Below are positions 8,410 through 18,001 of a stretch of DNA of 64,000 nucleotides, piece after piece. The notes beneath the pieces were generated by a model, which did no database searches, was not told the DNA's origin, and was given only the letters and a program-made list of their open reading frames with translations. The stretch spans positions 62,001-126,000 of the forward strand of contig JAZTXH010000014.1 of NCBI GenBank assembly GCA_045636325.1. Reading direction: 5' to 3'. Made by a program: the position numbers and the translations under genes. Position 1 is the first letter of the stretch. Every line of letters starts with the position of its first letter. This DNA is from CAKSHP01 sp045636325. GTDB taxonomy: Bacteria; Bacillota; Clostridia; UBA1381; UMGS1253.

Positions 8410-8844
8410 CTATAAAAACTTTCTAATATCAATTTCGAGGCGTTCCTCAAGATTAATAAGTCTTTTTGTAATATCCTTTGAAACTTCATCAGCCGCTTTA
8501 TACTGATTTAAATATCTGTTTAAGCTTTTTATCCCCATATCGCAACCATCGGTAATTAAATCTGCAATAGTCCCGTCAGATTCATTAATCACGAGCTTTA
8601 CATTTGTTTTTATCCAGCTCATTGATTTCGCCATAGGGTTAGGCTCTTTACCATCATCATTATACTTAGAAAGAAGACTTTCTGTTTCTTCTCTTAACTT
8701 TTCATGCTCATTTCTGCATTCTGAAAGATATTTCTTCAATTCTTCATCATTTACATAATCAAGAACATCATCTATAGAAGAAATACCCATTTTAATGCCT
8801 GCATCGCATTCTCTCAAAAGCTTTACTGTATCCTGATTTATCAT
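8410..8844 (-). CDS. Helical, possibly ferritin-like protein of unknown function
   Basis: A 144-residue soluble, almost wholly alpha-helical acidic protein. Four long amphipathic helices separated by short turns (breaks near residues 33, 66 and 95) suggest a four-helix bundle. The second helix contains an ExxxH pair (ECRNEHEKL), and the overall pattern resembles the ferritin-like DUF2383 group, but that match is a weak inference and iron binding is not shown. ATG at 8844 has AAAGGAG about 9 bases upstream. Monocistronic, with its own terminator. Confidence 0.75.
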   Translation of the reverse strand: MINQDTVKLLRECDAGIKMGISSIDDVLDYVNDEELKKYLSECRNEHEKLREETESLLSKYNDDGKEPNPMAKSMSWIKTNVKLVINESDGTIADLITDGCDMGIKSLNRYLNQYKAADEVSKDITKRLINLEERLEIDIRKFL

Positions 8845-8910
8845 ATAAAAAACTCCTTTCTTTATACATTAAGTATATCCTTATATATTTTTTTAATACA
8901 AAAAAACACA

Positions 8911-8950
8911 AAAAAGCAGTTTTGCTTAATTTTGCAAAACCGCTCTTTTT
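8911..8950 (-). terminator. Terminator of the SulP gene
   Basis: Stem AAAAGCAGTTTTGC / GCAAAACCGCTCTTTT with an 8-base loop and A/T-runs on both sides; it lies 12 bases past the stop codon of the SulP gene. Confidence 0.8.
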
Positions 8951-8961
8951 AATTTTACCAA

Positions 8962-10599
8962 TTATTTATTTTCGCTTAAAGCCTGTTCAACGCTCCAATA
9001 TACATTTTCCGTACCTACAACTTTATCTGTACCATTTCGTTTAAACATTTTCAACACTTTAGGCTGGACAGCCGCAATCTTTAGCTGTATATTTTTTTCT
9101 TTTAACTCTTCTGCAAGCTCCGTAAACACAGATACGCCCGATGTGTCAATCAACGGCACGCCTCTCATAGAGAAAATAAGAGTTTTAACATCTTCACCTT
9201 CCACAATTTCACGCACTTTACGTACAAGTACATCTGTTGTTATGAAAAACACCGGACCTGTTATGTAGATAACAATAGTTGTTTTATGATGATCAAAAAC
9301 TTTAATTCCTTTATCTTCAAGCTTATCAACATCCACTGTTGCATAGTCTAAATCAATATCAGAAATTTTTATAACAAACATTATAATTGCAATCACAAGA
9401 CCTGCAACAATAGCAATTGTCAAATCAAAAACTACAGTCGCAATCATTGTTGCAAAAAATAAAAACGCCGCTGATTTAAATTTCTTTTTAAATATATGTC
9501 CTATTTCTTCCCACTCATTCATTCTAAAGGCTGTTACCATTAACACACCCGCCAATGCGCTTAAAGGAATTCTGCTCATTACAGGACCTATAACAAACAT
9601 TGCCAAAAGCAAAACAATCGCATGAATAGCACCTGTAAGTCTTGTTTGTAAACCTGACTTAATTGCAACGCTTGTTCTTGCAATTGCCGCAGTAGACGGA
9701 ACACCGCCAAAGAATGGAATAATTATATTACCGACACCCTGAGAAACAAGCTCCACATCTGCATTTAGTTTTTCACCTTTCATTCTTGACGCACTTGCAC
9801 CACATAAAAGGCTTTCAATCATCGCAAGTGCCGCAATACTTATAGCAGGCACTATAAGATTTTTTATCAACTCAAAATTTGCTAAATCAGAAACATTCAG
9901 TCTGTTTTCAGCAAAAAGAGTTTTTGGTATTTCACCTACAACAGTCACATCAAACTTAAATATCATGTTAGCAGCAGTTGATAAAATAATTGCTACCAAG
10001 GACGCCGGCAATACACTTCCCCACTTTTTTGGATAAAACACCATAAACAAAATTACCGCAAGACCTATTATCACAGCAGTCCGGTCAGGTGAAAAACCCA
10101 GCTCACCATAACTTAAAAGCTTTTCTATTGCATTTTCTCCCTGTGATGCTACACCAAAAAAATTGTCAACCTGTCCTAATGCAATTATAATCGAAATACC
10201 TGATGTAAAGCCCACAATAACAGGAGCTGGAAGAATAGATACCACCTTTCCAACTTTTAAAAAAGCGGCAATAAGTAAAATAACACCTGCCAGAAATCCT
10301 GCAACAAACATAGCGCCAATTCCGTTTTTTGCAATCAGTGAAATTAAAATTGCTGTCATTGCGCCGGTAGGCCCGGAAATCTGAAAAGATGCACCCGAAA
10401 GCAAACTCATAACCAACCCTGATAAAATCGCAGTTATAAGACCTGCCGCAGCATCGGCACCGGAGCTTACACCAAATGCCAATGCAAGCGGAATTGCAAC
10501 AGCCGCAACCGTAAGACCTGCCATTAAATCTTTTGAAAACTTTTTGCCGTTGTAACCCGCAAACTCATCTTTCAACATTCCAAAATACTTTTTCAACAC
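8962..10599 (-). CDS. SulP-family anion transporter with STAS domain
   Basis: A 545-residue membrane transporter. Residues about 20-410 hold the SulP membrane core with the signature QISGPTGAMTAILI and the conserved early AGLTVAAVAIPLALAFG helix; residues about 430-540 form a cytosolic STAS domain with the MRGVPLIDTSGV motif. Family members carry sulfate, bicarbonate or dicarboxylates; the substrate cannot be read here. The start is GTG at 10599 (TTG next) with GGGGAGA about 10 bases upstream. It follows the LtaS-like gene by 27 bases on the same strand, so the two are probably co-transcribed, with a terminator only after this gene. Confidence 0.92.
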   Translation of the reverse strand: MLKKYFGMLKDEFAGYNGKKFSKDLMAGLTVAAVAIPLALAFGVSSGADAAAGLITAILSGLVMSLLSGASFQISGPTGAMTAILISLIAKNGIGAMFVAGFLAGVILLIAAFLKVGKVVSILPAPVIVGFTSGISIIIALGQVDNFFGVASQGENAIEKLLSYGELGFSPDRTAVIIGLAVILFMVFYPKKWGSVLPASLVAIILSTAANMIFKFDVTVVGEIPKTLFAENRLNVSDLANFELIKNLIVPAISIAALAMIESLLCGASASRMKGEKLNADVELVSQGVGNIIIPFFGGVPSTAAIARTSVAIKSGLQTRLTGAIHAIVLLLAMFVIGPVMSRIPLSALAGVLMVTAFRMNEWEEIGHIFKKKFKSAAFLFFATMIATVVFDLTIAIVAGLVIAIIMFVIKISDIDLDYATVDVDKLEDKGIKVFDHHKTTIVIYITGPVFFITTDVLVRKVREIVEGEDVKTLIFSMRGVPLIDTSGVSVFTELAEELKEKNIQLKIAAVQPKVLKMFKRNGTDKVVGTENVYWSVEQALSENK

Positions 10600-10626
10600 T
10601 TAAATACATCTCCCCGAATTTAATAA

Positions 10627-12504
10627 TTATTTGTATTTTAATATAGAATAGTATTGAATAATCTGATATTTATCCATAATATTCTGTTGTTCATCATTTA
10701 ATTTGTTAATCTGCTCCCCTTTATTATCAACATAATAATACGGAGTAATAACAGGAAACTCTGCCTTAACATCCTTAATAAATTTAAAATGCTCAGACAT
10801 GGGCGCTTTCATATATTCAAGCATTTCTATGCCTAAATAATTAGAGGAAATAATTCCTCTGTCCCCTGCAGGTATATCATATCCAAACTTCTGCATCTGT
10901 TTTTTGTATGCAGAATTACCCCATATAACGTAAGGTGTTCTGTGATGCTCTTTATCTCCCTCAAAACCTTCTTTGTTCATTTGTATTCCCATCTGCGGTA
11001 AAACATCATTGGTTTTCTGATTAAAGTTCGGCAAATGGTCACCGTAGAAAACAACAATTGCAGGTCTTGAAGATTTTTCAAGGCAATCTGCCACAACACC
11101 TAAAAGGTCATCGGTCTTCTTGATTTTTTCAACATACTGATTTATCATATAATAATCTCTGTCACTCATGCCAACAGGTCTTACAATATATTCGGTGTTT
11201 GCATAAGTTTCATTATAAGGCAGATGGTTTTCAATTGTGACATTGAAATTAAAATAACTCTGCCCCGGATTATTTTTTACATGCTCATTATATTTATTAA
11301 CAATAAGTTCCGACAAAACGCAATCTGCGGTATATCCGTTATATGCTTTTTGAGGATTAGTGTCTGCTATATCTTCATAGAAAGTCGTATCATTAAAACC
11401 CAGTCTCGGATATGTGCTTCTTCTGTTATAAAACCATTCATTTCCAAGATGCATCGCATTTGTATGATAATTAAAATTATCCCTTAAATGAACAGGTATT
11501 GAATATGCATTTTTTGAAATATATGTGTTATATGGTGAAATAATTGTATCGGTTATAAAAGGAAGTGCATTTGCAGTTAAAAACTCAAATTCCGAGATTA
11601 CTGTTCCGCCACCGATACCTCTTATAATCAAATCACCGTAAATACCATCACTACGCAGCTTTTCCAGATTTTCAGTTGGGTTTATACCTTCAGAATACAC
11701 AAGATTTGTTCGCTTCACATCAAAAAAAGACTCACCCATTATCGCAATCACATCAGGCATAACGTATCCGTCAGGCAAAGCCTCAGCAAACTCATATTCA
11801 CTGTAAATTCTATCCACTTCATCTTTTGAATAGCCTTTGGGCATATCATATTTAAAAAGTTCAAACCTTGTCATAAACATATATAAAAACCCTTTATTCT
11901 GCATCACGGAAATATCTTTCCACACATTTGCAAAACTGTGTAAATTTTTAAAATAATCAACATCTCTGTAAATTCCCGTATATGCTGAAACTGCAACAAT
12001 TACGCTTAAAAAAAGTCCTGCCAGTCTGGGTATTATTTTTGTTTTTTTACTTCTTACAAAAAGCCACATCAAAACATTTGCTGCCACAACAATTAAAATT
12101 GCTAAAATTATAAGCCATGAAAATTTAAAATTGATTCCGCTACTTACATTTGTGGCTTCGCTTATAGTTGCAACATCTGTGGGTATAAAAGGTTCAGCTC
12201 TGAACTCAACCTTAAAGTGATTAACAACAAGCATAATCAAAAATACCATACTTATTGTAGAAAACGAAATGCTTACGCTTCCCGAAATAAAATATATAAA
12301 GCACAAAGCTAAAAACAACGGAATCGTGTTATATATTAATATAACAGGTCTCCATTCAACAGAAAGAGATGATTTCACAAAAAACAAACCGCCGTTTGTA
12401 ACAAAACTTTGAAATCTGCATAATAATAAAGCTGCAATCAATAAAAATGCAATTGCCTGCGCAAAAGACAAATGATATTTTTTCATATTTTTTAATTCGG
12501 CCAT
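10627..12504 (-). CDS. LTA synthase-family (sulfatase-fold) membrane phosphotransferase
   Basis: A 625-residue protein with five N-terminal membrane helices (to about residue 180) and an extracellular alkaline-phosphatase/sulfatase domain. Visible catalytic elements: PDVIAIMGESFF with the metal-binding Glu, the nucleophile motif GGGTVISEFEFLT (Thr301), an AMHLGN site and the metal motif FYGDHLPN. This is the pattern of enzymes that move glycerol-phosphate onto a wall polymer or glycolipid (LtaS and relatives). Whether the product is lipoteichoic acid or another phosphoglycerol modification is not decidable. ATG at 12504 is chosen over 12525 because GGGAGG lies 6 bases upstream. Followed by the SulP gene. 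Confidence 0.9.
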   Translation of the reverse strand: MAELKNMKKYHLSFAQAIAFLLIAALLLCRFQSFVTNGGLFFVKSSLSVEWRPVILIYNTIPLFLALCFIYFISGSVSISFSTISMVFLIMLVVNHFKVEFRAEPFIPTDVATISEATNVSSGINFKFSWLIILAILIVVAANVLMWLFVRSKKTKIIPRLAGLFLSVIVAVSAYTGIYRDVDYFKNLHSFANVWKDISVMQNKGFLYMFMTRFELFKYDMPKGYSKDEVDRIYSEYEFAEALPDGYVMPDVIAIMGESFFDVKRTNLVYSEGINPTENLEKLRSDGIYGDLIIRGIGGGTVISEFEFLTANALPFITDTIISPYNTYISKNAYSIPVHLRDNFNYHTNAMHLGNEWFYNRRSTYPRLGFNDTTFYEDIADTNPQKAYNGYTADCVLSELIVNKYNEHVKNNPGQSYFNFNVTIENHLPYNETYANTEYIVRPVGMSDRDYYMINQYVEKIKKTDDLLGVVADCLEKSSRPAIVVFYGDHLPNFNQKTNDVLPQMGIQMNKEGFEGDKEHHRTPYVIWGNSAYKKQMQKFGYDIPAGDRGIISSNYLGIEMLEYMKAPMSEHFKFIKDVKAEFPVITPYYYVDNKGEQINKLNDEQQNIMDKYQIIQYYSILKYK

Positions 12505-12605
12505 GCTAAACCTCCCTAAAAACAATATATTTTACATAATCATACTAAGTCAGTATAACACACAGTAAATTATTTTGTCAAAGGTTTTACACCTATAAAA
12601 ATAAA

Positions 12606-12641
12606 AAAATCAGGCTTTGCTGAAAACCAAAGCCTGATTTT
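12606..12641 (-). terminator. Terminator of spoVT
   Basis: Arms AAAATCAGGCTTT / AAAGCCTGATTTT around a 10-base loop, just past the spoVT stop; on the minus strand it is followed by TTTTATTTTTA-type sequence. Confidence 0.88.
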
Positions 12642-12644
12642 GAA

Positions 12645-13187
12645 TTATTCTTCCATATGTCTGCCTAAAAAACCTGCTGCTGTTTGTGCAAGTTTTGCTT
12701 CAATCTCACCTGCAGGCTTTTGTTCCTGCCCAAACATTACCACGCTTCCTATTGTGTCACCCTCAGAAATTATTGGATAAACAACATTTGCCGAATATTT
12801 GTCAAATCCGTCTATTATCCACACCTGACTTACGTCTCCGTTGCTTTTTATATAGTTTGTTTTTTCACCCATAATTTTTTCAAGTTCAGCACTGACACGC
12901 TTATCAAGCATTTCCTTTTTTGGAACACCCGAAACAGCTATAATACTGTCACGGTCTGTTATGCATGCTGCAATGCCACTTGTTTTCGCTAAGGTTTCAG
13001 CATATTTACCTGCAAATTCCGAAAGTTCACCAATTGGAGAATATTTTTTAAAAATTACTTCTCCGTCTCTGTTAGTAAATATTTCAAGTGGGTCTCCTTC
13101 TCGAATACGCATGGTTCTGCGTATTTCTTTAGGTATAACAACACGACCAAGGTCGTCTATTCTTCTTACAATTCCTGTTGCTTTCAT
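12645..13187 (-). CDS. spoVT: Stage V sporulation transcription regulator SpoVT
   Basis: A 180-residue DNA-binding regulator of late forespore genes. Residues 1-50 are an AbrB-type swapped-hairpin domain (MKATGIVRRIDDLGRVVIP, then EIRRTMRIREGDPLEIF), nearly matching known SpoVT proteins. Residues about 55-178 form the GAF-like sensory domain typical of SpoVT and absent from AbrB and Abh. Length matches the family (about 178). The start is ATG at 13187 with AAAGGAG about 7 bases upstream. A forespore promoter would be expected; a CATACTTT element is present upstream but has no good partner at the right distance. Monocistronic. Confidence 0.96.
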   Translation of the reverse strand: MKATGIVRRIDDLGRVVIPKEIRRTMRIREGDPLEIFTNRDGEVIFKKYSPIGELSEFAGKYAETLAKTSGIAACITDRDSIIAVSGVPKKEMLDKRVSAELEKIMGEKTNYIKSNGDVSQVWIIDGFDKYSANVVYPIISEGDTIGSVVMFGQEQKPAGEIEAKLAQTAAGFLGRHMEE

Positions 13188-13571
13188 ACTATAAATTGCT
13201 CCTTTTGGTTTTAGTTACAACAGTATTTTGTGCAAACAAGGAATTTTTATGTAAGAAAAAGTATGGTTAATATTTCCTTATTCTAAATATTCCATCTTTT
13301 GTTTCAGTGCTTATTAGTCAAGTCTGCAGTTCCACACGCAAAACTGTTCACCGCTGTATTCTCTTGTCAAATTTTTAAACAAAATACAAAAAATTACACC
13401 AAACGAATTTCGGAAAAACACAAAATACAAACAGATTAAAATTACCTTATTTTATATTGTCATATTTTTTTGCTTTTATAAAACAGGGTAATTTTTAATG
13501 GATTTTATGATTAAAAACGTTAAATTGGGTAATAACATTTATATAAAACTTTTGAAAGGAACAATAAAATT
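13188..13571. other. Divergent spoVT-ptsH intergenic region (384 bases)
   Basis: AT-rich spacer between divergent spoVT and ptsH. No RNA structure or small ORF was seen. A TTGCTT hexamer near 13471 with AT-rich sequence 17 bp on could be a weak ptsH promoter. The ptsH ribosome site is GAAAGGA near 13555. Confidence 0.4.
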
Positions 13572-13829
13572 ATGAAAGAATTTTTTTACACTATAACTGA
13601 CCAATTAGGTATTCATGCCCGCCCTGCCGGTTTACTTGTAAAAGAAGCAAGTCGTTTTGAATCCGACATAACACTTGTAAAAGACGATAAAGCCGCTGAT
13701 GCAAAACGCATTTTTTCTGTTATGGGATTAGGAATAAAACAAAACGAAAAAATCAAAATTTCAATAACAGGTCCCGATGAAGAAAAAGCCTCATCTGAGC
13801 TTGAAAAATTTTTTAAACAAAATTTATAA
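13572..13829 (+). CDS. ptsH: HPr phosphocarrier protein, Ser46-lacking variant
   Basis: An 85-residue cytosolic carrier that takes phosphate from Enzyme I and gives it to sugar permeases. The active-site histidine is His15 in GIHARPAG. In Bacillus HPr the kinase target Ser46 lies in KSIMGVM; here the aligned sequence is KRIFSVMGLG, so position 46 is Arg and the nearest Ser is 49. Control by HPr kinase/CcpA in the usual way is therefore unlikely for this protein. Thirteen bases separate it from ptsI, so the two form an operon. No sugar-specific EII gene is in the window. Confidence 0.93.
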   Translation: MKEFFYTITDQLGIHARPAGLLVKEASRFESDITLVKDDKAADAKRIFSVMGLGIKQNEKIKISITGPDEEKASSELEKFFKQNL

Positions 13830-13843
13830 AACGGAGGCAACAT

Positions 13844-15472
13844 ATGTTTGTATATAAGGGAAAAAGCATTTACGGAGGCATTGCAATCGGAAAAATAAGA
13901 ATACTCCAAAAAGATTTGCCTCCTGTCAAACGAAAAAAAGTTGACTCGCCAAAAGATGAGTTAGTTCGTTTTTCCAATGCAAAGAAAAAAGCTTACAGCC
14001 AGCTTGAATCACTTTATAAAAAAGCATTAACAGAGGTCGGTAAAGATAACGCCGCTATTTTTGAAATACACCAAATAATGCTAAACGATGCAGATTACAA
14101 TGAATCAATTGAAAATTTTATTTTAAACCAAAGCTTGAATGCCGAATATGCAGTCACTGCAACAGGTGAAAATTTTTCACAAATGTTTTCATTAATGGAC
14201 GATGCATATATGAAAGCCAGAAGCCTTGACGTAAAAGACATCTCTGACAGACTTGTAAATATTCTAAGCGGATATTCAAACACCTTTGCCGACGAAGAAT
14301 CGCCTTCTATATTAATCGCCGAAGACCTTACCCCCAGCCAAACCGTTCAGCTTGATAAATCAAAAATTTTAGCATTTGTAACAAAAAAAGGCTCTTCAAA
14401 TTCTCATACATCAATTCTTGCAAGAACAATGAATATTCCTGCAATTATTGGAATAGATACTGAAAAAATCAAAGATAATGAGAACAAAATCGCAATTGCA
14501 GACGGTTTTACCGGCACATTATATATAGACCCCAACGAAGAAACTTTAAAGAAAATGGAGCGTTTAAAATCCGAAGAAGACGAAAAAAGAAGTCTTCTTC
14601 AAACACTAAAAGGCAAAGAAAATATAACTATAGATGGAAAAAAGATAAAACTTTATGCAAACATCGGAAATATCAATGATATGGCGCTTGCACTTGAAAA
14701 TGATGCAGAAGGAATAGGACTTTTCCGAAGCGAGTTTATTTACCTGGAAAAAGACACCTTACCAACCGAAGAAGAACAATTTGAAATATATAAAACTATT
14801 GCACAAACTATGGCAGATAAACCTGTCATAATACGAACTCTTGATATTGGAGCTGACAAACAGGCAAAATATTTCAATCTTGAGCCAGAAGAAAATCCTG
14901 CTATGGGACTGAGAGCTATCAGACTTTGCCTTACACGACCTGAAATTTTTAAAACACAACTTCGTGCACTTTTCCGCGCATCAGTTTTTGGCTCACTTTC
15001 AGTTATGTATCCTATGATTTCATCATTATGGGAAATTGACAAAATTAAAGAAATTGCCGCAGAGGTATCATATGAACTTACAAAAGAGCAAATACCGCAT
15101 AAAATTCCAGAACAGGGAATTATGATAGAAACACCCGCCGCGGTTATGCTGTCAGACAAACTTGCAAAAGAAGTTTCTTTTTTCAGCATCGGAACAAATG
15201 ATTTACTGCAATACACTATGGCGATAGATCGTCAAAATCCGTCCCTTGATGATTTTTTTGACCCACAATGCGAAGCTGTGCTTAAAATGATAGAACTTAC
15301 TGTAAAAAATGCGCATGATGCCAATATTTGGGTTGGCATATGCGGCGAATTAGGCTCCGATACCTCACTTACCAAAAAATTTATTTCCATAGGAATTGAT
15401 GAATTGTCTGTTTCGCCATCAAAAGTACTTCAGGTAAGAAAAACAATACGCAATATCAATCTAAATGAATAG
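13844..15472 (+). CDS. ptsI: Phosphoenolpyruvate-protein phosphotransferase (PTS Enzyme I)
   Basis: Cytosolic enzyme that autophosphorylates from PEP and passes phosphate to HPr. The 542-residue product has the HPr-binding helical N-domain (residues about 30-130), the phosphohistidine swivel motif GSSNSHTSILAR with His188, and a PEP-binding TIM barrel with LFRSEF, ENPAMGLRAIR, GTNDLLQYTMAIDR and the catalytic-Cys loop WVGICGE. Length is slightly under the usual 570. ATG at 13844 follows ACGGAGG. Second gene of ptsHI, ended by a strong terminator. Confidence 0.96.
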   Translation: MFVYKGKSIYGGIAIGKIRILQKDLPPVKRKKVDSPKDELVRFSNAKKKAYSQLESLYKKALTEVGKDNAAIFEIHQIMLNDADYNESIENFILNQSLNAEYAVTATGENFSQMFSLMDDAYMKARSLDVKDISDRLVNILSGYSNTFADEESPSILIAEDLTPSQTVQLDKSKILAFVTKKGSSNSHTSILARTMNIPAIIGIDTEKIKDNENKIAIADGFTGTLYIDPNEETLKKMERLKSEEDEKRSLLQTLKGKENITIDGKKIKLYANIGNINDMALALENDAEGIGLFRSEFIYLEKDTLPTEEEQFEIYKTIAQTMADKPVIIRTLDIGADKQAKYFNLEPEENPAMGLRAIRLCLTRPEIFKTQLRALFRASVFGSLSVMYPMISSLWEIDKIKEIAAEVSYELTKEQIPHKIPEQGIMIETPAAVMLSDKLAKEVSFFSIGTNDLLQYTMAIDRQNPSLDDFFDPQCEAVLKMIELTVKNAHDANIWVGICGELGSDTSLTKKFISIGIDELSVSPSKVLQVRKTIRNINLNE

Positions 15473-15473
15473 A

Positions 15474-15523
15474 AAAAAATCGGAACGTACTGTTATTTTT
15501 GTAACAAAGTTCCGATTTTTTTA
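15474..15523 (+). terminator. Terminator of ptsHI
   Basis: Stem AAAAAATCGGAAC / GTTCCGATTTTTT with a loop that itself contains a short TGTTA/TAACA pairing, followed by T-rich sequence; begins right after the ptsI stop. Confidence 0.9.
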
Positions 15524-15572
15524 ATTTTACTTTTTAAAAAAACTTAAATTTTATAATTTTTTACTTTTTTTA

Positions 15573-15601
15573 TTGACGAATTTTTTCAAAAGATGTATAA
15601 T
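15573..15601 (+). promoter_or_regulatory. serC promoter
   Basis: TTGACG (15573-15578), 17 bp, TATAAT (15596-15601), about 37 bases before the serC start. No T-box or riboswitch is visible in the short leader. Confidence 0.85.
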
Positions 15602-15637
15602 GTAAACTGTAATTTTATAAATATGGAGGAGATAATT

Positions 15638-16732
15638 ATGAAAAGAGTTTACAATTTTTCTGCCGGCCCTTCTGCTATGCCGGAAGCTGTTTTAAGAAAA
15701 GCCGCAGATGAAATGGTTTGTTATGGTGACGCTGGCATGTCCGTGATGGAGATGAGCCATCGTTCAAAGCCTTATCAGGCTATTATAGATTCAGCTTTTT
15801 CAAATCTTCGTGAAATAATGAACATCCCTGAAAACTACAATATTTTGTTTATGCAGGGCGGTGCAACAGCTCAGTTTGATGCAATTCCTTTAAACCTAAT
15901 GAAAAAAGGCAGCGCTGAATTCGTAGATTCCGGCACATGGACAAAGAAAGCTATAAAGCTTGCAAAAAAATACGGTAACGCTCACGTTCTTGCATCTTCA
16001 GCAGACACCGCCTATGACCGTATTCCTGATTACAATCCTGATGATATTAACACAGACTCTGACTACTTCTACATTTGTATGAACAATACAGTTGCAGGCA
16101 CAAAATGGAATACAATGCCTGAAACAAAAGGCCTTCCTCTTGTTGCTGACTTTTCATCCTGTATTCTTTCTGAAGAATTTAATGTTAATGACTTTGGTTT
16201 GATTTTTGCAGGTGCACAGAAAAATATGGGTCCTGCAGGTGTTGCAGCAGTTATTGTAAGAAATGATTTAATGAATGACTGTATGCCAATTACACCTGAG
16301 CTCTATAACTATACAGTAAACTTTGAGGCCGGCTCAATGCTTAACACTCCTCCTACATATACAATTTATATGTTAAACCTTGTTTTAGAATGGGTTAAAG
16401 AAATGGGTGGTGTTAAAACTATGGGCGAAATCAACCGCAAAAAAGCTACTATGCTTTATGATTTCCTTGATGCATCCAAGCTATTCATGCCCAGAGTTGT
16501 AAAGAAAGACCGTTCACTTATGAATGTTACTTTCACAATCGGCGATGAAGATATGGAAAAGAGATTCGTGGCAGAAGCAAAAGATGTAGGTCTTGTTAAC
16601 CTTGCAGGTCACAGAATTATGGGTGGTATGCGTGCAAGCATTTATAATGCAATGCCCATTGAAGGCGTTAAGGCTTTAATTGAGTTTATGGAAAAATTTG
16701 AAAAAGACAATCTTGATAAGGTTGTAAGATAA
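15638..16732 (+). CDS. serC: Phosphoserine aminotransferase
   Basis: PLP enzyme that converts 3-phosphohydroxypyruvate and glutamate to phosphoserine in serine biosynthesis. The 364-residue protein begins with the family pattern YNFSAGPSAMP, has the MQGGATAQF phosphate-binding loop and the PLP lysine in AGAQKNMGPAG (Lys195), then VNLAGHR and a MGGMRASIYNA C-terminal motif. ATG at 15638 is chosen over an earlier in-frame start that would overlap the promoter, because TGGAGGAG lies 6 bases upstream. It is followed 28 bases later by serA, giving a two-step serine operon; serB is not nearby. Confidence 0.97.
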   Translation: MKRVYNFSAGPSAMPEAVLRKAADEMVCYGDAGMSVMEMSHRSKPYQAIIDSAFSNLREIMNIPENYNILFMQGGATAQFDAIPLNLMKKGSAEFVDSGTWTKKAIKLAKKYGNAHVLASSADTAYDRIPDYNPDDINTDSDYFYICMNNTVAGTKWNTMPETKGLPLVADFSSCILSEEFNVNDFGLIFAGAQKNMGPAGVAAVIVRNDLMNDCMPITPELYNYTVNFEAGSMLNTPPTYTIYMLNLVLEWVKEMGGVKTMGEINRKKATMLYDFLDASKLFMPRVVKKDRSLMNVTFTIGDEDMEKRFVAEAKDVGLVNLAGHRIMGGMRASIYNAMPIEGVKALIEFMEKFEKDNLDKVVR

Positions 16733-16760
16733 TAAAATATTCTTGAAAGGTTTGATTTAA

Positions 16761-17930
16761 TTGTTTGATATTCTTACATTAAATAAAATTGCAAAATGCG
16801 GTTTAGATAAACTGGATTCTGAAAAATACAATATTACAGATGATTCTTCTGCAAATGCAGATGGTATCATTCTAAGAAGCTTTGCAATGCACGATATGGA
16901 TTTACAAGAAAACCTAAAAGCAGTTGCCCGTGCAGGTGCTGGTGTAAATAATATTCCAATTGACAAATGCAGTGAAAAAGGTATAGTTGTATTTAACACT
17001 CCTGGTGCAAATGCAAACGCTGTTAAAGAACTTACAATTACCGGTCTGTTCCTCGCTTCTCGTGATATTATCGGTGGTGTAAGTTGGGCAAAAACCTTAA
17101 TTGGTGAAGGCGATGCCGTAGGCAAGCTCGTTGAAAAAGGCAAAGGCCAGTTTGCAGGAAATGAAATTGAAGGTAAAACTCTTGGTGTAATAGGTCTTGG
17201 TGCAATTGGTGTTATGGTTGCAAATGCAGCTCAGCACCTTGGAATGAATGTTATCGGTTATGACCCATATCTGTCAGTTGATGCAGCATGGAATCTTTCA
17301 AGAAAAATTCATAAATCAACTGATATTAAGGAAATCTTTGAAAAATCAGATTATATTACACTTCATCTTCCCCTTAACGATTCAACACGTTACATGATTT
17401 CAGACGACCAGTTTGCAATTATGAAGGATGGTGTTAAACTATTAAACTTCTCGCGTGGTGAACTTGTTTGTGACAATGCTCTTGCTAAAGCTCTTGAAAG
17501 CGGAAAAGTCTCAAAATACGTTGTTGACTTTCCCAACGAAAAAACACTTAAGATGGATAATGTTATTGCCATTCCCCACCTTGGTGCTTCTACAGAGGAA
17601 TCGGAAGATAACTGTGCTATGATGGCAGCATCTGAGCTTGCTGAATACCTTGAAAATGGTAATATTAAAAACAGCGTAAATTTCCCTAACTGTGCAATGG
17701 AAAGAGAGCCTGGAACAGAACGCATCTGTATTTTACACAAAAACATTCCCAATATGTTAACACAGTTTTCTGCCGTTTTCGCTGAATGCGGCATAAACAT
17801 TGCGCATATGACAAACAAGAGCAAAAAAGATTACGCTTACACAATTATGGATGTAAATGGTGAAATTGCTGATTTAGAAAACAAAATTGCATCTTTGGAT
17901 GACGTTATGAAAGTAAGAGTTATTGCATAA
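16761..17930 (+). CDS. serA: D-3-phosphoglycerate dehydrogenase, short ACT-domain form
   Basis: NAD-dependent first enzyme of serine biosynthesis. The 389-residue product has the split substrate domain, the dinucleotide motif GVIGLGAIG (145-150 region), catalytic Arg232 in NFSRGEL and His273 in IPHLGAST, and a C-terminal ACT domain from about residue 320, the likely serine-binding regulatory part. The usual DVF..EP catalytic-Glu segment reads DFPNEK here, with Glu260 the candidate. Start is TTG at 16761, with GAAAGG 10 bases upstream and no better start nearby. Co-transcribed with serC. Confidence 0.95.
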   Translation: MFDILTLNKIAKCGLDKLDSEKYNITDDSSANADGIILRSFAMHDMDLQENLKAVARAGAGVNNIPIDKCSEKGIVVFNTPGANANAVKELTITGLFLASRDIIGGVSWAKTLIGEGDAVGKLVEKGKGQFAGNEIEGKTLGVIGLGAIGVMVANAAQHLGMNVIGYDPYLSVDAAWNLSRKIHKSTDIKEIFEKSDYITLHLPLNDSTRYMISDDQFAIMKDGVKLLNFSRGELVCDNALAKALESGKVSKYVVDFPNEKTLKMDNVIAIPHLGASTEESEDNCAMMAASELAEYLENGNIKNSVNFPNCAMEREPGTERICILHKNIPNMLTQFSAVFAECGINIAHMTNKSKKDYAYTIMDVNGEIADLENKIASLDDVMKVRVIA

Positions 17931-17937
17931 ATATTAA

Positions 17938-17973
17938 TATAAAAACAAGGCTTAAAGCAAGCCTTGTTTTTAT
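17938..17973 (+). terminator. Terminator of serCA
   Basis: Stem ATAAAAACAAGGCTT / AAGCCTTGTTTTTAT with a 5-base loop directly after the serA stop. Confidence 0.9.
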
Positions 17974-18001
17974 ATGCTTAAGAAAGAAAAATACATTTAC
18001 C

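Noticed and set aside
13188..13300. SigG-type promoter for spoVT
   Set aside because: A CATACTTT -10-like element is present, but no GAATA-type -35 lies at 17-18 bp.
14740..15216. 158-codon minus-strand ORF antisense to ptsI
   Set aside because: Mirror of the strongly conserved Enzyme I barrel; no ribosome site.
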